Shown: positions 7,742 to 15,800, numbered from the stretch's first letter. The stretch is DNA of 16,339 bases from Bacillota bacterium (GCA_023436765.1 JAEZHX010000047.1:1-16339); one strand, 5' to 3'. Notes: a model not told the origin generated them from the sequence alone. Numbers and translations are program-made.

Positions 7742-8515
7742 TTACGCCGTTTCTTTGTCCGTCTTAGCTTTCTCGACGCTCGCTCTGAGCGCCTCCATAA
7801 GGTCAATCACCTTACCGGCGCTTTCTGGCTCGGCAGCAACAACCTCCTTACCGGAAATCTTCGTCTCGATCAGCTCATGTAGCCTTGCCTGGTATTCATC
7901 TTTATACTTATCAGGATCAAAGGGAGTATCCATGGAATTGATCAGAAGCTTTGCCATACTCAGCTCCTGCTCGGATATATCCGGCTTATTGTACTGTCTT
8001 TGAAGTGCCTTGACCTCATCGGCATAAAACATTGTGGAGATAAGTATCCCTTCCTCCCGCGGAATGATTGCCATTAGGGTGTCCGTAGTTCCCATGACGG
8101 TTTTCCCAATTGCAATCTTCTGTTCTGCCATCAGTGCCGACCGGAGCAGCTCGAAGGCTTTTTCACCTCCGGCCTCCGGTGCTGCCTGATAGGTCTTATC
8201 ATAATAAACAGGGGAAATCTGGTTTAACTGGGCAAAGTGCAGGATCTGAATCGACTTCTCCTTCTCTGTTTTAATCCTTTCTATTTCTTCGTCCGTAATG
8301 ACGACATATTTGTCCTTATCATACTCATAGCCCTTTACGATATCTTCTGCTTTTATCTCCTTACCGCAATGGCCGCAGGTCTTCTTATAGCGGATACGGC
8401 TGTTATCCTCCTTATGCAGCTGATTAAAATGGATGTCGTTATCCTGGGTAGCAGTAAACATCGCGATCGGAATCGCAACCATACCGAAAGTTATAACTGA
8501 TTTACGTGAGATCAA
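7742..8515 (-). CDS. ku: Ku DNA end-binding protein (NHEJ)
   Basis: 257 residues from a TTG start at 8513-8515. This start is chosen because gggaggtg (cacctccc at 8524-8531 on the plus strand) is well placed and the protein then opens as the usual Ku N-terminus 'ISRKSVITFGMVAIPI'. The longer frame (to 8551) would run through that RBS. Bacterial Ku forms a homodimeric ring that threads onto double-strand break ends and recruits LigD. The core beta-barrel region is complete (to ~residue 215), including the 'CGHCGKEI' CxxC turn at 47-54 and 'DEYQARLHELIETKI', followed by a short C-terminal tail ending 'VEKAKTDKETA', with lysines that could contact DNA or LigD. It is the first gene of a two-gene operon with ligD. 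A 20-bp palindrome lies upstream. Confidence 0.95.
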   Translation of the reverse strand: MISRKSVITFGMVAIPIAMFTATQDNDIHFNQLHKEDNSRIRYKKTCGHCGKEIKAEDIVKGYEYDKDKYVVITDEEIERIKTEKEKSIQILHFAQLNQISPVYYDKTYQAAPEAGGEKAFELLRSALMAEQKIAIGKTVMGTTDTLMAIIPREEGILISTMFYADEVKALQRQYNKPDISEQELSMAKLLINSMDTPFDPDKYKDEYQARLHELIETKISGKEVVAAEPESAGKVIDLMEALRASVEKAKTDKETA

Positions 8516-8588
8516 TGCTTCATCACCTCCCAGTCTTATTGTTTCCAGCAAACCCGTTAATATGCTGTAATTCCTAAAAAGAGGGATA

Positions 8589-8608
8589 ATATCATTCCGT
8601 TATGATAT
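8589..8608. promoter_or_regulatory. Palindromic operator candidate upstream of ku
   Basis: atatcattccgttatgatat is two perfect 7-bp arms around a 6-bp centre, about 75 bp upstream of the ku start and just downstream of the hpt terminator. It coincides with where the ku promoter should be; no convincing -35/-10 pair was found there. The regulator is unknown. Confidence 0.4.
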
Positions 8609-8643
8609 AAAAATCAGCCTGCCTATTTTTAAGCAAGCTGATT
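8605..8643 (-). terminator. Rho-independent terminator of hpt
   Basis: On the minus strand, aatcagcttgc (8633-8643) pairs with gcaggctgatt (8612-8622), an 11-bp stem with one G-U pair and a 10-nt loop, followed by a T-rich tract (tttta tat). It lies about 90 bp after the hpt stop and separates hpt from ku-ligD transcription. Confidence 0.65.
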
Positions 8644-8734
8644 AATTGAAGCATAAATTGTCTACCCACCTAACAAAATCATAAAATCTCCGGGTCGCAA
8701 CCCATTTCTGTGGAACACAGCTATGGCGAAGTGT

Positions 8735-9277
8735 TTATCGGTTATCGTAAACCTCTCTTTTTAATATACCAACAAATGGCAGATTTCTATATTTCTCGGC
8801 ATAATCTATCCCATATCCTATGATGAATTCATCAGGAACATCAAAGCCCTTATAATCTACCTCTATCTCCCTTAACCTTCTTGCGGGTTTATCCAATAGG
8901 GTACAGATTTTTAATGTCTTGGGATGACGGCTTTGTAAGTTTTGCACTAAATATGCCAAGGTCAGTCCTGTATCAATAATATCTTCTACGATAATAACAT
9001 TTTTTCCTTCAATATCATCCTCTAAGTCCTTAATGATACGAACCACCCCACTGGTTTCCGCAGAATTACCATAACTCGAGACCATCATATAATCAATATA
9101 AGCAGGCAGGCTGATCTGTCTGATCAGATCCGAGAGAAATATGCTTGCACCCTTTAGAATTCCAACAAGCATTACCTCCTCTCCCGCAAAATCCTTTGAG
9201 ATTTCTTCTCCCAGTTCGTGTACTCTATTTGCTAATGCAGCCTCATCCAACAAAATGGTTTCTACATCCCGTAACAT
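8735..9277 (-). CDS. hpt: Hypoxanthine phosphoribosyltransferase (purine salvage)
   Basis: 180 residues, the normal length. The enzyme joins hypoxanthine (often guanine) to PRPP to form IMP or GMP in the cytoplasm. The PRPP-binding loop 'VIIVEDIIDTG' (94-104) with the E-D pair is clear. Also present are 'LKG' (41-43), the flexible-loop 'SSYG' (67-70) and the purine-binding end 'DYKGFDVPDEFIIGYG' (141-156). The ATG at 9275-9277 has aaagagg about 6 nt upstream. A possible promoter is TTGATG (9384-9389) with TATATT (9363-9368), but its 15-bp spacing makes it weak. In many Firmicutes hpt sits beside tilS and ftsH; here it stands alone between the GH9 gene and ku, with its own terminator. This may be a second or relocated copy. 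Confidence 0.95.
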   Translation of the reverse strand: MLRDVETILLDEAALANRVHELGEEISKDFAGEEVMLVGILKGASIFLSDLIRQISLPAYIDYMMVSSYGNSAETSGVVRIIKDLEDDIEGKNVIIVEDIIDTGLTLAYLVQNLQSRHPKTLKICTLLDKPARRLREIEVDYKGFDVPDEFIIGYGIDYAEKYRNLPFVGILKREVYDNR

Positions 9278-9392
9278 GATTAACCTCTTTCCGGTCGAAG
9301 GGAAATCCTTGCCCCACTGACAGCTTAATAGAGAGTATTCCCTTGATCCTTCATCTTAATCGAATATATCATTGCCATCTTCTCATCAACTG

Positions 9393-9426
9393 AAAAAATA
9401 AAGTACGAGCTATGGCTTACACTTTA
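9393..9426 (-). terminator. Rho-independent terminator of the GH9 gene
   Basis: Immediately after the GH9 stop, minus-strand taaagtgtaagc (9415-9426) pairs with gctcgtacttta (9399-9410): a 12-bp stem with two G-U pairs and one mismatch, a 4-nt loop, then six Ts (9393-9398). It ends transcription of the carbohydrate locus. Confidence 0.75.
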
Positions 9427-11712
9427 CTAATTAGTCTTCAACCCAGCCAGTAGATAGATGAGTGGTGAATTCCAGTAAATAGTTATCTCATTACAGGAAA
9501 AGCTCTGTGCATTATCCACATAGCATTTCGCTGCAGGCTTTCCGGCCAGAACATTCTGTGCATAGGGATCCTCCAGATTCGAATTGGCTCCGCCAACCAG
9601 CATGCCAGCCATGGTAGTCTTAAGTGCCTGAGAGGGCCTATGGTGTGTATTCTGTGGACTCAGAGTGCCATATCCGGTTACAAAGCAATAGGACGTAGGG
9701 TTAGCTCCGAGTAAATAGTCAAATTGCTTTTTGGCCATTTGATCATTATCAGCAGCCTTATTAAGCCTATTTGCCATTAATAAAGCCATGCCGTTATTCG
9801 CCAGGGTCATATTGCTTCCCCATGGGTACACCTCTCCCATTGAAGAGAAATAGCCATCCCCTTCTATATTTTCCTTAATGGAAGTGACTTGAGCATTAAA
9901 TTTATCTAAAAGCTTCTTTTTTACATCCTTATTCTGTGTCTCAGCAGTCAAATATGCATAACATCCATACAGATTAACCCCTTGCCAGCCCATACCATTT
10001 TCAAGGGAGGTAAGATCGATCTTGGCGATTTTATCTTCATAGGCTGAGCTGCCTGTGGTCTTGTAGAGCTCAGCTAATGCCCAGAAGTACTCATCCGTAT
10101 CCTCTGTATCAGGATATTCTCCAGTCGTTACATCTACAGGATTACTGTAACCACCTTCCCCAATATTGCTTTCCAGATAGCTAAGTGCAGCCTTAGCCGA
10201 AGCCAGACATTTCTTTGCAAAGGCAGCATCAAAGTGTTCATATAATCTGGCAGCCATTGCCATGACTGCAGCAAAGTCACCAGTTGCACAATTAGAGATT
10301 GGCATGATATACAAATCATCTGTTACAGTCTCCGGCATAACCATACCTTCAAAGTTCAAGCCAGTTACCTTATGATAGACTCCGCCGGACTTCTCATCCT
10401 GCATCTTCAACATCCATTCCAGCTCATATCTGGCTTCATCCAGTATATCAGGAATGCCATTGCCACTTTCAGGAATACCTGTTTTGTCATTAAACACAGG
10501 GCCATAATCCTCATAAGCTAGCAGAAGATCCGCTACTGCCTTTGCTCCCGGTACAACATAACGGCCATAGTCTCCGGCATCATGCCAGCCACCGGATACA
10601 TTCTTCTTCTCTGAGGTCCCATATATTGTTGCCTCCTGTGTATGGCATGCGGCATGTGCAAAATCCCCGGCATATTCGGGCTTCAATTCGTTTCCACAGC
10701 GTTGAAGATAGAGCATCTTAACAATATCCGTAAAGATATCATCATACACATCATCAGCAATTACAAACTCATAGGATTCACCGCTATTTGCAGCTACCAG
10801 CTTATAGGTACCAGGTTCCTTAACATTTGAGAAATCACCATAGGCCACAGTCTCTCCAGCCGCCTTAGTCTGTACTGAGCCGGCTACATCACCGGTGTAA
10901 ACTACTTTCCCTGTCTCTACATTAACAACATCAAACTTGGTATCAATACTACTGTCACGGAAAATAGCCGATTTAAAATCCTCAGCGCGGTATCCTACCT
11001 GATTCAAATTAATAGCAGGTCCGATATCACCATTGGCAGACACTTCTGCATTAGATGAATCCTTCAGGATTAATTCAACATTGTCAACGGTCACAGTATG
11101 AGCAGCAAGTTCTCCGTCCGCCTCCTGAAATCCTAAGTTAAAGCAAAATCTTGGTGCCGGATCGGATGCCTCTTCCATCGTAAAGGTAATATTATGATGC
11201 TTCATTTCCTTAGTAAGTTCTACATGCTCCTCCGACACGTAAGGATGATAATCTCCTCCATTCAGCTGGATACGCCATTCCATCGTCCTGTCCACCGTAG
11301 AGCTAATATCAAAGGAAATCTCATACACTGCATTTTGAAGAAGTCCAAAGCCGTCACAGTATACCTGAACCGCATGAGCAACCTTGCCGGTATTTTCAAT
11401 CTTCACTTCAAGCTGGCCGCTTTCATTAACAGCAATCGTACCAACTCCTTCTGACTCTGTATAGGTTCCCCATTTAGGATTTAGCTGATCAAAATTACCT
11501 CCCGGAATTAGATTCCCATCCGTCTCCTCCGGAGTTGTTTCTTCTTTGGGAACCGGAGCTGTAGTAGGCGTAGCTTCCGGCTTATCCTCCTCTTCCAGCT
11601 TGGTTTGCTCCTCCTTTGGGGTTTCTTGCATTGTATCAGTATTTCTCTTATTACAGGCTGCAATGAATAGTACCATACTGCTTGTCAATAAAAATATCAA
11701 AAACCTTTTCAT
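9427..11712 (-). CDS. Lipoprotein glycoside hydrolase family 9 (endoglucanase-like) with CBM
   Basis: 761 residues from the ATG at 11712, with ggggagga about 7 nt upstream; an earlier in-frame start codon (11736) lacks an RBS. The N-terminus is a type II signal with lipobox 'FIAAC' (C20), so the enzyme is probably lipid-anchored outside the cell. A Glu/Thr/Pro linker (21-65) leads to a jelly-roll module like CBM4/9 ('NLIPGGNFDQLNPKW', ~67-217), then the CelD-type Ig-like domain (~232-320, 'NQVGYR'), then the GH9 (alpha/alpha)6 barrel (~326-757). Catalytic motifs are present: 'GGWHDAGDYGRY' with D378/D381, 'HHRPS' (690-694), and the acid E742 in 'NEITIYWNSPL'. GH9 enzymes hydrolyse beta-1,4-glucan by inversion; xyloglucan or mixed-linkage glucan activity is also possible. 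No dockerin is seen, so it is not a cellulosome subunit. Confidence 0.94.
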   Translation of the reverse strand: MKRFLIFLLTSSMVLFIAACNKRNTDTMQETPKEEQTKLEEEDKPEATPTTAPVPKEETTPEETDGNLIPGGNFDQLNPKWGTYTESEGVGTIAVNESGQLEVKIENTGKVAHAVQVYCDGFGLLQNAVYEISFDISSTVDRTMEWRIQLNGGDYHPYVSEEHVELTKEMKHHNITFTMEEASDPAPRFCFNLGFQEADGELAAHTVTVDNVELILKDSSNAEVSANGDIGPAINLNQVGYRAEDFKSAIFRDSSIDTKFDVVNVETGKVVYTGDVAGSVQTKAAGETVAYGDFSNVKEPGTYKLVAANSGESYEFVIADDVYDDIFTDIVKMLYLQRCGNELKPEYAGDFAHAACHTQEATIYGTSEKKNVSGGWHDAGDYGRYVVPGAKAVADLLLAYEDYGPVFNDKTGIPESGNGIPDILDEARYELEWMLKMQDEKSGGVYHKVTGLNFEGMVMPETVTDDLYIMPISNCATGDFAAVMAMAARLYEHFDAAFAKKCLASAKAALSYLESNIGEGGYSNPVDVTTGEYPDTEDTDEYFWALAELYKTTGSSAYEDKIAKIDLTSLENGMGWQGVNLYGCYAYLTAETQNKDVKKKLLDKFNAQVTSIKENIEGDGYFSSMGEVYPWGSNMTLANNGMALLMANRLNKAADNDQMAKKQFDYLLGANPTSYCFVTGYGTLSPQNTHHRPSQALKTTMAGMLVGGANSNLEDPYAQNVLAGKPAAKCYVDNAQSFSCNEITIYWNSPLIYLLAGLKTN

Positions 11713-11779
11713 GTAACCATCCTCCCCTACAAACAAGAATAAAGATCATAAATGATGCGATATGTAGCTTCATTACTTT

Positions 11780-11808
11780 ATTATACTCAATCTGGAAAAG
11801 ATTTTCAA
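11780..11808 (-). promoter_or_regulatory. Strong sigma-A promoter of the GH9 gene
   Basis: On the minus strand, -35 TTGAAA (11803-11808), 17-bp spacer, perfect -10 TATAAT (11780-11785). It starts 11 bp after the GH4 stop. No terminator is seen between GH4 and GH9, so read-through from the upstream operon may add to this promoter. Confidence 0.75.
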
Positions 11809-11819
11809 ATAGTTCTCCA

Positions 11820-13142
11820 TTACCTATAGTCTTTCATATAATCTCCATGGGTATCAATAAGCTCATCACACATTTTTACTATATCATCAATTGATAATTC
11901 TGCTGCTGTATGTGGATCTAGCATGGCTGCTTGATAGATATTCTCTATCTTACCAGTAATCGCTGCTTCAATCGTCATTAAGTGTACATTTATGTTTGTC
12001 ATATTCATAGCAGCTAATTGTACCGGAAGTCTTCCAATATGACACGGATGGATTCCCTGTGCATCTACAAGACAGGGTACTTCAACACATGCATCTGTGG
12101 GAAGGTTGTCGATAAGGCCGGTATTTAAGACATTCCCACCAATCTTAATAACCTTGTTGGTTACCATTGCCTCCATTATGTATGATGCATATTCCTTGGA
12201 GCGTTCATGAGTAATCTGACCATCCTTAAGGATGCTATTTTTCTCGTCTTCCCAGCCTTTGATCTGATGGATACACCTTCTTGGGTATTCATCTAGAGGA
12301 ATATGATATCGATCAATAAATTCAGGATATTTTGCTTTTATGAAATGAGGATTATATTCTGCATTATGCTCACTTGATTCTGTGCAGTAATAACCTAGAC
12401 GCTTTATGTATTCAAATCGAACCATATCATCATGCTTTTCTGAATTGTTCTTCTGTTCAGCACGAATTTTAATCTCAGGATATAGATCCTTCCCAGCTTT
12501 ATCATTTATCTTCAATAACCATGCCATGTGATTAATCCCTGCAATCAGATCACTTCTGCCTTCAAGCTTATCCTCCATACCTAGATTACGCAACAAACTC
12601 TCAGAACAAACCTGCACACTATGACACAATCCAATGGTCTTCACCTTCGTATATCGTAGCATATATCCGGTAAGGATGGACATGGGGTTCGTGTAATTTA
12701 GAAATAAAGCGTCTGGACAAACCTCCTCCATGTCCCGGGCAAAATCTCTTAAAACCGGAATTGTCCTAAGCCCTCTCATAATACCGCCAATACCAAGGGT
12801 ATCACCAATGGTTTGTCTGAGACCATATTTCTTTGGTATCTCAAAATCCGTAATCGTACATGGATCATAGAAGCCAACCTGTATGGCATTTACAACAAAA
12901 TTAGCTCCCCGTAAGGCTTCTTTTCTGTTTTCTACCCCAAGATAAGTCTTAATAACTGCTCGATTAGAATTAATATTTTTGTTGATGGCTTTCAGAATAA
13001 TATCTGATTCAGATAGCCTGATCGGATCTATATCATATAAGGCTATCTCTGCATCCCGTAAACTGGGGGTACACATGCAATCACCAAGAACATTTCTTGC
13101 GAACACCGTGCTTCCAGCCCCCATAAAAGTTATCTTCACCAT
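11820..13142 (-). CDS. GH4 family glycosidase, alpha-galactosidase/galacturonidase-like
   Basis: 440 residues from the ATG at 13142, with ggaggat about 8 nt upstream. GH4 enzymes cleave glycosides by an NAD- and divalent-metal-dependent oxidation-elimination-addition-reduction cycle in the cytoplasm. Visible features are the N-terminal Rossmann loop 'KITFMGAGSTVFARNVLGD' (3-21), 'GDTLGIGG' (113-120), 'NYTNPM' (149-154), and the metal-binding C173/H174 in 'GLCHSVQ' and H205 in 'AGINHMAW'. The 'CHSVQ' and 'INHMAW' forms fit the MelA/LplD side of the family better than 6-phospho-glycosidases, in line with a permease rather than PTS uptake. The exact sugar is uncertain. It lies 29 bp downstream of the DUF2804 gene in the same operon. 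Confidence 0.92.
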   Translation of the reverse strand: MVKITFMGAGSTVFARNVLGDCMCTPSLRDAEIALYDIDPIRLSESDIILKAINKNINSNRAVIKTYLGVENRKEALRGANFVVNAIQVGFYDPCTITDFEIPKKYGLRQTIGDTLGIGGIMRGLRTIPVLRDFARDMEEVCPDALFLNYTNPMSILTGYMLRYTKVKTIGLCHSVQVCSESLLRNLGMEDKLEGRSDLIAGINHMAWLLKINDKAGKDLYPEIKIRAEQKNNSEKHDDMVRFEYIKRLGYYCTESSEHNAEYNPHFIKAKYPEFIDRYHIPLDEYPRRCIHQIKGWEDEKNSILKDGQITHERSKEYASYIMEAMVTNKVIKIGGNVLNTGLIDNLPTDACVEVPCLVDAQGIHPCHIGRLPVQLAAMNMTNINVHLMTIEAAITGKIENIYQAAMLDPHTAAELSIDDIVKMCDELIDTHGDYMKDYR

Positions 13143-13171
13143 ACGTTTATCCTCCAAACCATGATATATGA

Positions 13172-14176
13172 CTACCAATTATTAATTGCATGCTCAGCAA
13201 AGGAGAAGAGCTTTTCAATCTTTAATTCTGTTCCATCCTCCAGTACTGCCTTACCGGTAAATTCACCAAACATTTGATGACAACAATTATTCACCCATAA
13301 GAGCTTCGTACGAGTAGTTCGATCATAGGTTGGTGTCAGGGTCAAATCCAGTCTTCCCTCTTTGTCATAGATATGCCAGGGCTTTATATATTCAGATCCC
13401 AATTCAAAGGTTACCTCTCCCAGTTTATGAACCGAGTCCCCGTAGAAGAGAATGTTTTCAGTAGCATGACTTGTGTTTCCAAAGCCACAACCCAAATTAA
13501 AGCCAAATACTTTATCCCCTATGTAACCCGTACCGTTGCTCCAATACCATTCATTATGGAAGGGCCAGACACCCCTGCCCCAATCCAAAATACCAAAGGA
13601 ATCCTTTGGTGAGAAGTCATATTCCCTGTCGCCGTACCTGACCTTACCCTCTGCAATCATGCAGTTTATTTTATGGTTATAATAAAATGCCTTAGGGGAT
13701 TCATCAAAGGGTATATTGATGACGAGAGAATTCTCATTCTGCCTGGTGAGCAGAATATCTGCCTCAAAATCCTCCCACCGAAAGTAGATCCGTCTTGTCT
13801 TTTGCTTCACTTCAATCCGCATCTCCCCGGCTTTTTTCCGATATTCTATCACATGATCTTGTTCCGCATCCTCAGGTAAATGTAAGGAATGAAAGGGAAG
13901 GACCAGAAAGGTTCCTTTCTCAGCCAGCTTTACTCCCTTCACAAAGTCAAACAGCATAATACCTACCTGACCTGCATAGGAGGAATGTCCAATGGTGAAT
14001 TGCAGGCACATATTCTTGTCTGTTACCTGGTAAAAATCCCATTCCTTAATTCGAAACTGCGATGCCTTGATGTCTTTTCTTCGATAGGTAAGAATACTTT
14101 TCGTTGAATACCCGGGATAAGGTGAACCCTTCTCATCCAACACCGGACCCGCTTGTAAAAACTGCTTCTGCATCAT
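13172..14176 (-). CDS. DUF2804 family protein of unknown function
   Basis: 334 residues, a usual length for DUF2804. I recognise the family mainly from the block 'SFGILDWGRGVWPFHNEWYW' (193-212) followed by 'FGFNLGCGFGNTSHATEN' (224-241) and 'HQMFGEFTGKAVLEDG' (300-315). It is rich in beta-strand-like and aromatic segments, and has no signal peptide or membrane helix, so it is probably cytoplasmic. The conserved D198, W199, R201, H207, N208, E209 and W210 could form an active or ligand site; that is inference. The ATG at 14176 (or the adjacent 14173) follows the RBS agagggg. It sits between a sugar-type permease and GH4, so a role in glycoside metabolism is plausible, but DUF2804 proteins also occur in other settings and no reaction should be assigned. 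Confidence 0.85.
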   Translation of the reverse strand: MMQKQFLQAGPVLDEKGSPYPGYSTKSILTYRRKDIKASQFRIKEWDFYQVTDKNMCLQFTIGHSSYAGQVGIMLFDFVKGVKLAEKGTFLVLPFHSLHLPEDAEQDHVIEYRKKAGEMRIEVKQKTRRIYFRWEDFEADILLTRQNENSLVINIPFDESPKAFYYNHKINCMIAEGKVRYGDREYDFSPKDSFGILDWGRGVWPFHNEWYWSNGTGYIGDKVFGFNLGCGFGNTSHATENILFYGDSVHKLGEVTFELGSEYIKPWHIYDKEGRLDLTLTPTYDRTTRTKLLWVNNCCHQMFGEFTGKAVLEDGTELKIEKLFSFAEHAINNW

Positions 14177-14234
14177 GATACCCCTCTTTCTACATTTATA
14201 TTATAGGCAATTGCTACCCTCAAAAATATATGAT

Positions 14235-15509
14235 CTAACCCTTTCTTCTCTTAAAATATCGGCCCGCCGGTATGAGCGGCAGATAGGTAAGTAAGGTGAG
14301 TCCGGCTGATACGAACATTAGTATCTCATTCGGTATCATTCCTGCTTTCTCATTCACGATCCCCTCTACTCCGAAATGATTGATTATGTAATTAGATATA
14401 GCAGGCCCGATGATCATGGGTATACAGACATAGAACAGTTGCTTTATCCCCTCGAACTGACCTCTCTGCTCCTCGGGATACAGATTCTTATACCAGGCAG
14501 TCAGTGTCTGTAATAGGATAACATAGCCGATACCTGTCAGCAGCATACCGATTCCCAGAGTAAAAATCGTGTTACTGATCCCTACTATGATGAGACCCGC
14601 TACATTAATCAGTAATGCCAGACTTAAGACTTTCGTATTCTTTCCCTTGTCGATCATGCTTGAAGCAGGAATGGTCAATGCAACAGCCGCCAATAAACTT
14701 AAGCCCTGTACTATTCCGGTCAATGAGTAGTCCATCCCCAGATAGTTAACAAAATAAATCGTTATATAAGGAAAATAGACATTAAACCCAATAAAATAAA
14801 CCATCATGATGACAAATACCCAGAACAATTCTTTATTATCCAGGACTGTTCGATAATGAAACACGCTAAAAAACTGATGCCAAAAGCCCCTTGGATCCTT
14901 CTTAGCCTTTAAATCAGCCGCATCCTGAAGAGTAAATAATGTAAAGATACCGATCAGAGTTACTATTCCACCGATAATAACAAAGAAAGCAAAGAAATCT
15001 AAGGCTTCTATGATCATACCGGACACCACGGAACCAAAGATCGTCGCAAGAACAGGCATGGCTGCAAAGGCTCCGCCTACTTTCCCCCGATTGCTTTCAT
15101 TGGAAATGTCCGTAGTCCATGCACAAAAAGCACTGTCATAGCCCACTGAGCCGAAGAAGCTCATGATGGCATCCATACCTACAACAAAGCAGCCTGCGGC
15201 AAAGATGGAACTGATGGGAAGAAATTCAGATACACCGAAAGCAATGGTAAAGATACCCCAGAAGATATATCCCAAGGCTATGAATGGTTTCCTCTTCCCT
15301 CTACGATCTGTCATTGTTCCAATCAGGAAGGTTGCGAAGGTAGTCGCTACTGCACTCACCCCCACCATCCAGGATACGATTGCCGGGTTGGGAGCAATTT
15401 TATCATATATAAAAGAATTAAACCATGCATTCTCCACATTCCAGCAAAGCTGGCCTGCCATACCCAGAAGCCAAATGAGAGCCCAATTTTTTCTGCTGAT
15501 ATTCTTCAT
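14235..15509 (-). CDS. MFS/GPH-type permease, probable glycoside importer
   Basis: 424 residues with about 12 hydrophobic helices. The loop after the second helix carries the major-facilitator motif A-like 'GTMTDRRGKRKPF' (64-76). Other polar marks are 'NVENAWFNSF' in helix 1, 'GYDSAFCAWTTDIS' (123-136, helix 4 to loop) and 'YPEEQRGQFEGIKQLFYVCIP' in the C-half. This resembles sugar:cation symporters of the GPH/SLC45 type. The ATG at 15509 has a close ggagaagg RBS. It is the first gene of the run permease-DUF2804-GH4 (58 and 29 bp gaps), so it likely imports the glycoside cut by GH4. A promoter and a repeat-bearing leader lie upstream. Substrate and coupling ion cannot be read from sequence. 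Confidence 0.88.
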   Translation of the reverse strand: MKNISRKNWALIWLLGMAGQLCWNVENAWFNSFIYDKIAPNPAIVSWMVGVSAVATTFATFLIGTMTDRRGKRKPFIALGYIFWGIFTIAFGVSEFLPISSIFAAGCFVVGMDAIMSFFGSVGYDSAFCAWTTDISNESNRGKVGGAFAAMPVLATIFGSVVSGMIIEALDFFAFFVIIGGIVTLIGIFTLFTLQDAADLKAKKDPRGFWHQFFSVFHYRTVLDNKELFWVFVIMMVYFIGFNVYFPYITIYFVNYLGMDYSLTGIVQGLSLLAAVALTIPASSMIDKGKNTKVLSLALLINVAGLIIVGISNTIFTLGIGMLLTGIGYVILLQTLTAWYKNLYPEEQRGQFEGIKQLFYVCIPMIIGPAISNYIINHFGVEGIVNEKAGMIPNEILMFVSAGLTLLTYLPLIPAGRYFKRRKG

Positions 15510-15631
15510 CCTTCTCCACCAGTGTCGGAAGCCCTTCTAATACCGAAGCTTCACGCAAATCCCCTTTCCTTATGATTACTTTAATGATATCAATACTTAT
15601 GATAAAGTCGATCATGATAATCTACAGTTTT
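15510..15631 (-). promoter_or_regulatory. Leader of the permease operon with four ATGAT repeats
   Basis: This ~120-bp untranslated leader holds four plus-strand copies of ATGAT (15572-15576, 15584-15588, 15599-15603, 15614-15618), stepped by 12, 15 and 15 bp. The 8-bp match cttatgat occurs at 15569-15576 and 15596-15603, and the short palindromes tgatatca (15585-15592) and atcatgat (15611-15618) lie within. The array lies just downstream of the proposed -10, a position suited to a repressor or an RNA-level control site. No known riboswitch was recognised. Confidence 0.35.
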
Positions 15632-15661
15632 ATCTTACTCTTGTTTGCCACATTATGTCAA
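15632..15661 (-). promoter_or_regulatory. Candidate promoter of the permease-DUF2804-GH4 operon
   Basis: On the minus strand, a perfect -35 TTGACA (15656-15661), an 18-bp spacer and a -10 TAAGAT (15632-15637, 4 of 6). The start codon is about 120 bp downstream. Confidence 0.55.
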
Positions 15662-15692
15662 CACCTTCACCAACAGATACATTGAGGTATAC

Positions 15693-15734
15693 AAAATGCC
15701 ACTCGAAACGATTGCAGTCATCAAGTGGCATTTT
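15693..15734. terminator. 11-bp inverted repeat, possible bidirectional terminator
   Basis: aaaatgccact (15693-15703) pairs perfectly with agtggcatttt (15724-15734) around a 20-nt loop. T runs flank both sides. It lies upstream of the permease promoter and could insulate it from read-through, or be a regulator site. The loop is long for a terminator. Confidence 0.45.
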
Positions 15735-15769
15735 TGGTTCGTGTCAGCACAAATTCCTTGTTTAATGTG

Positions 15770-15790
15770 GATTTTGAGTGTGTCAAAATC
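15770..15790. repeat. 8-bp hairpin gattttga/tcaaaatc with 5-nt loop
   Basis: Perfect arms 15770-15777 and 15783-15790 around gtgtg. AT-rich and without a T tract, so it is not a clear terminator. It is the middle of three hairpins in the 15690-15835 spacer. Confidence 0.4.
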
Positions 15791-15800
15791 AGTTGTTATT

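Noticed and set aside
7738..7806. Longer ligD start (TTG) overlapping the ku 3' end
   Set aside because: Adds 23 basic residues unlike LigD N-termini, overlaps ku and lacks an RBS; the ATG at 7737 is more natural.
8552..8588. Sporulation sigma-G promoter for ku (CATATTA -10-like sequence)
   Set aside because: The nearest -35-like GAATGA is 27 bp away, too far for a sigma-G promoter.
14177..14234. Internal promoter before the DUF2804 gene (TATAAT at 14200-14205)
   Set aside because: The hexamer is perfect but no acceptable -35 lies 16-18 bp upstream; kept as a weak possibility only.
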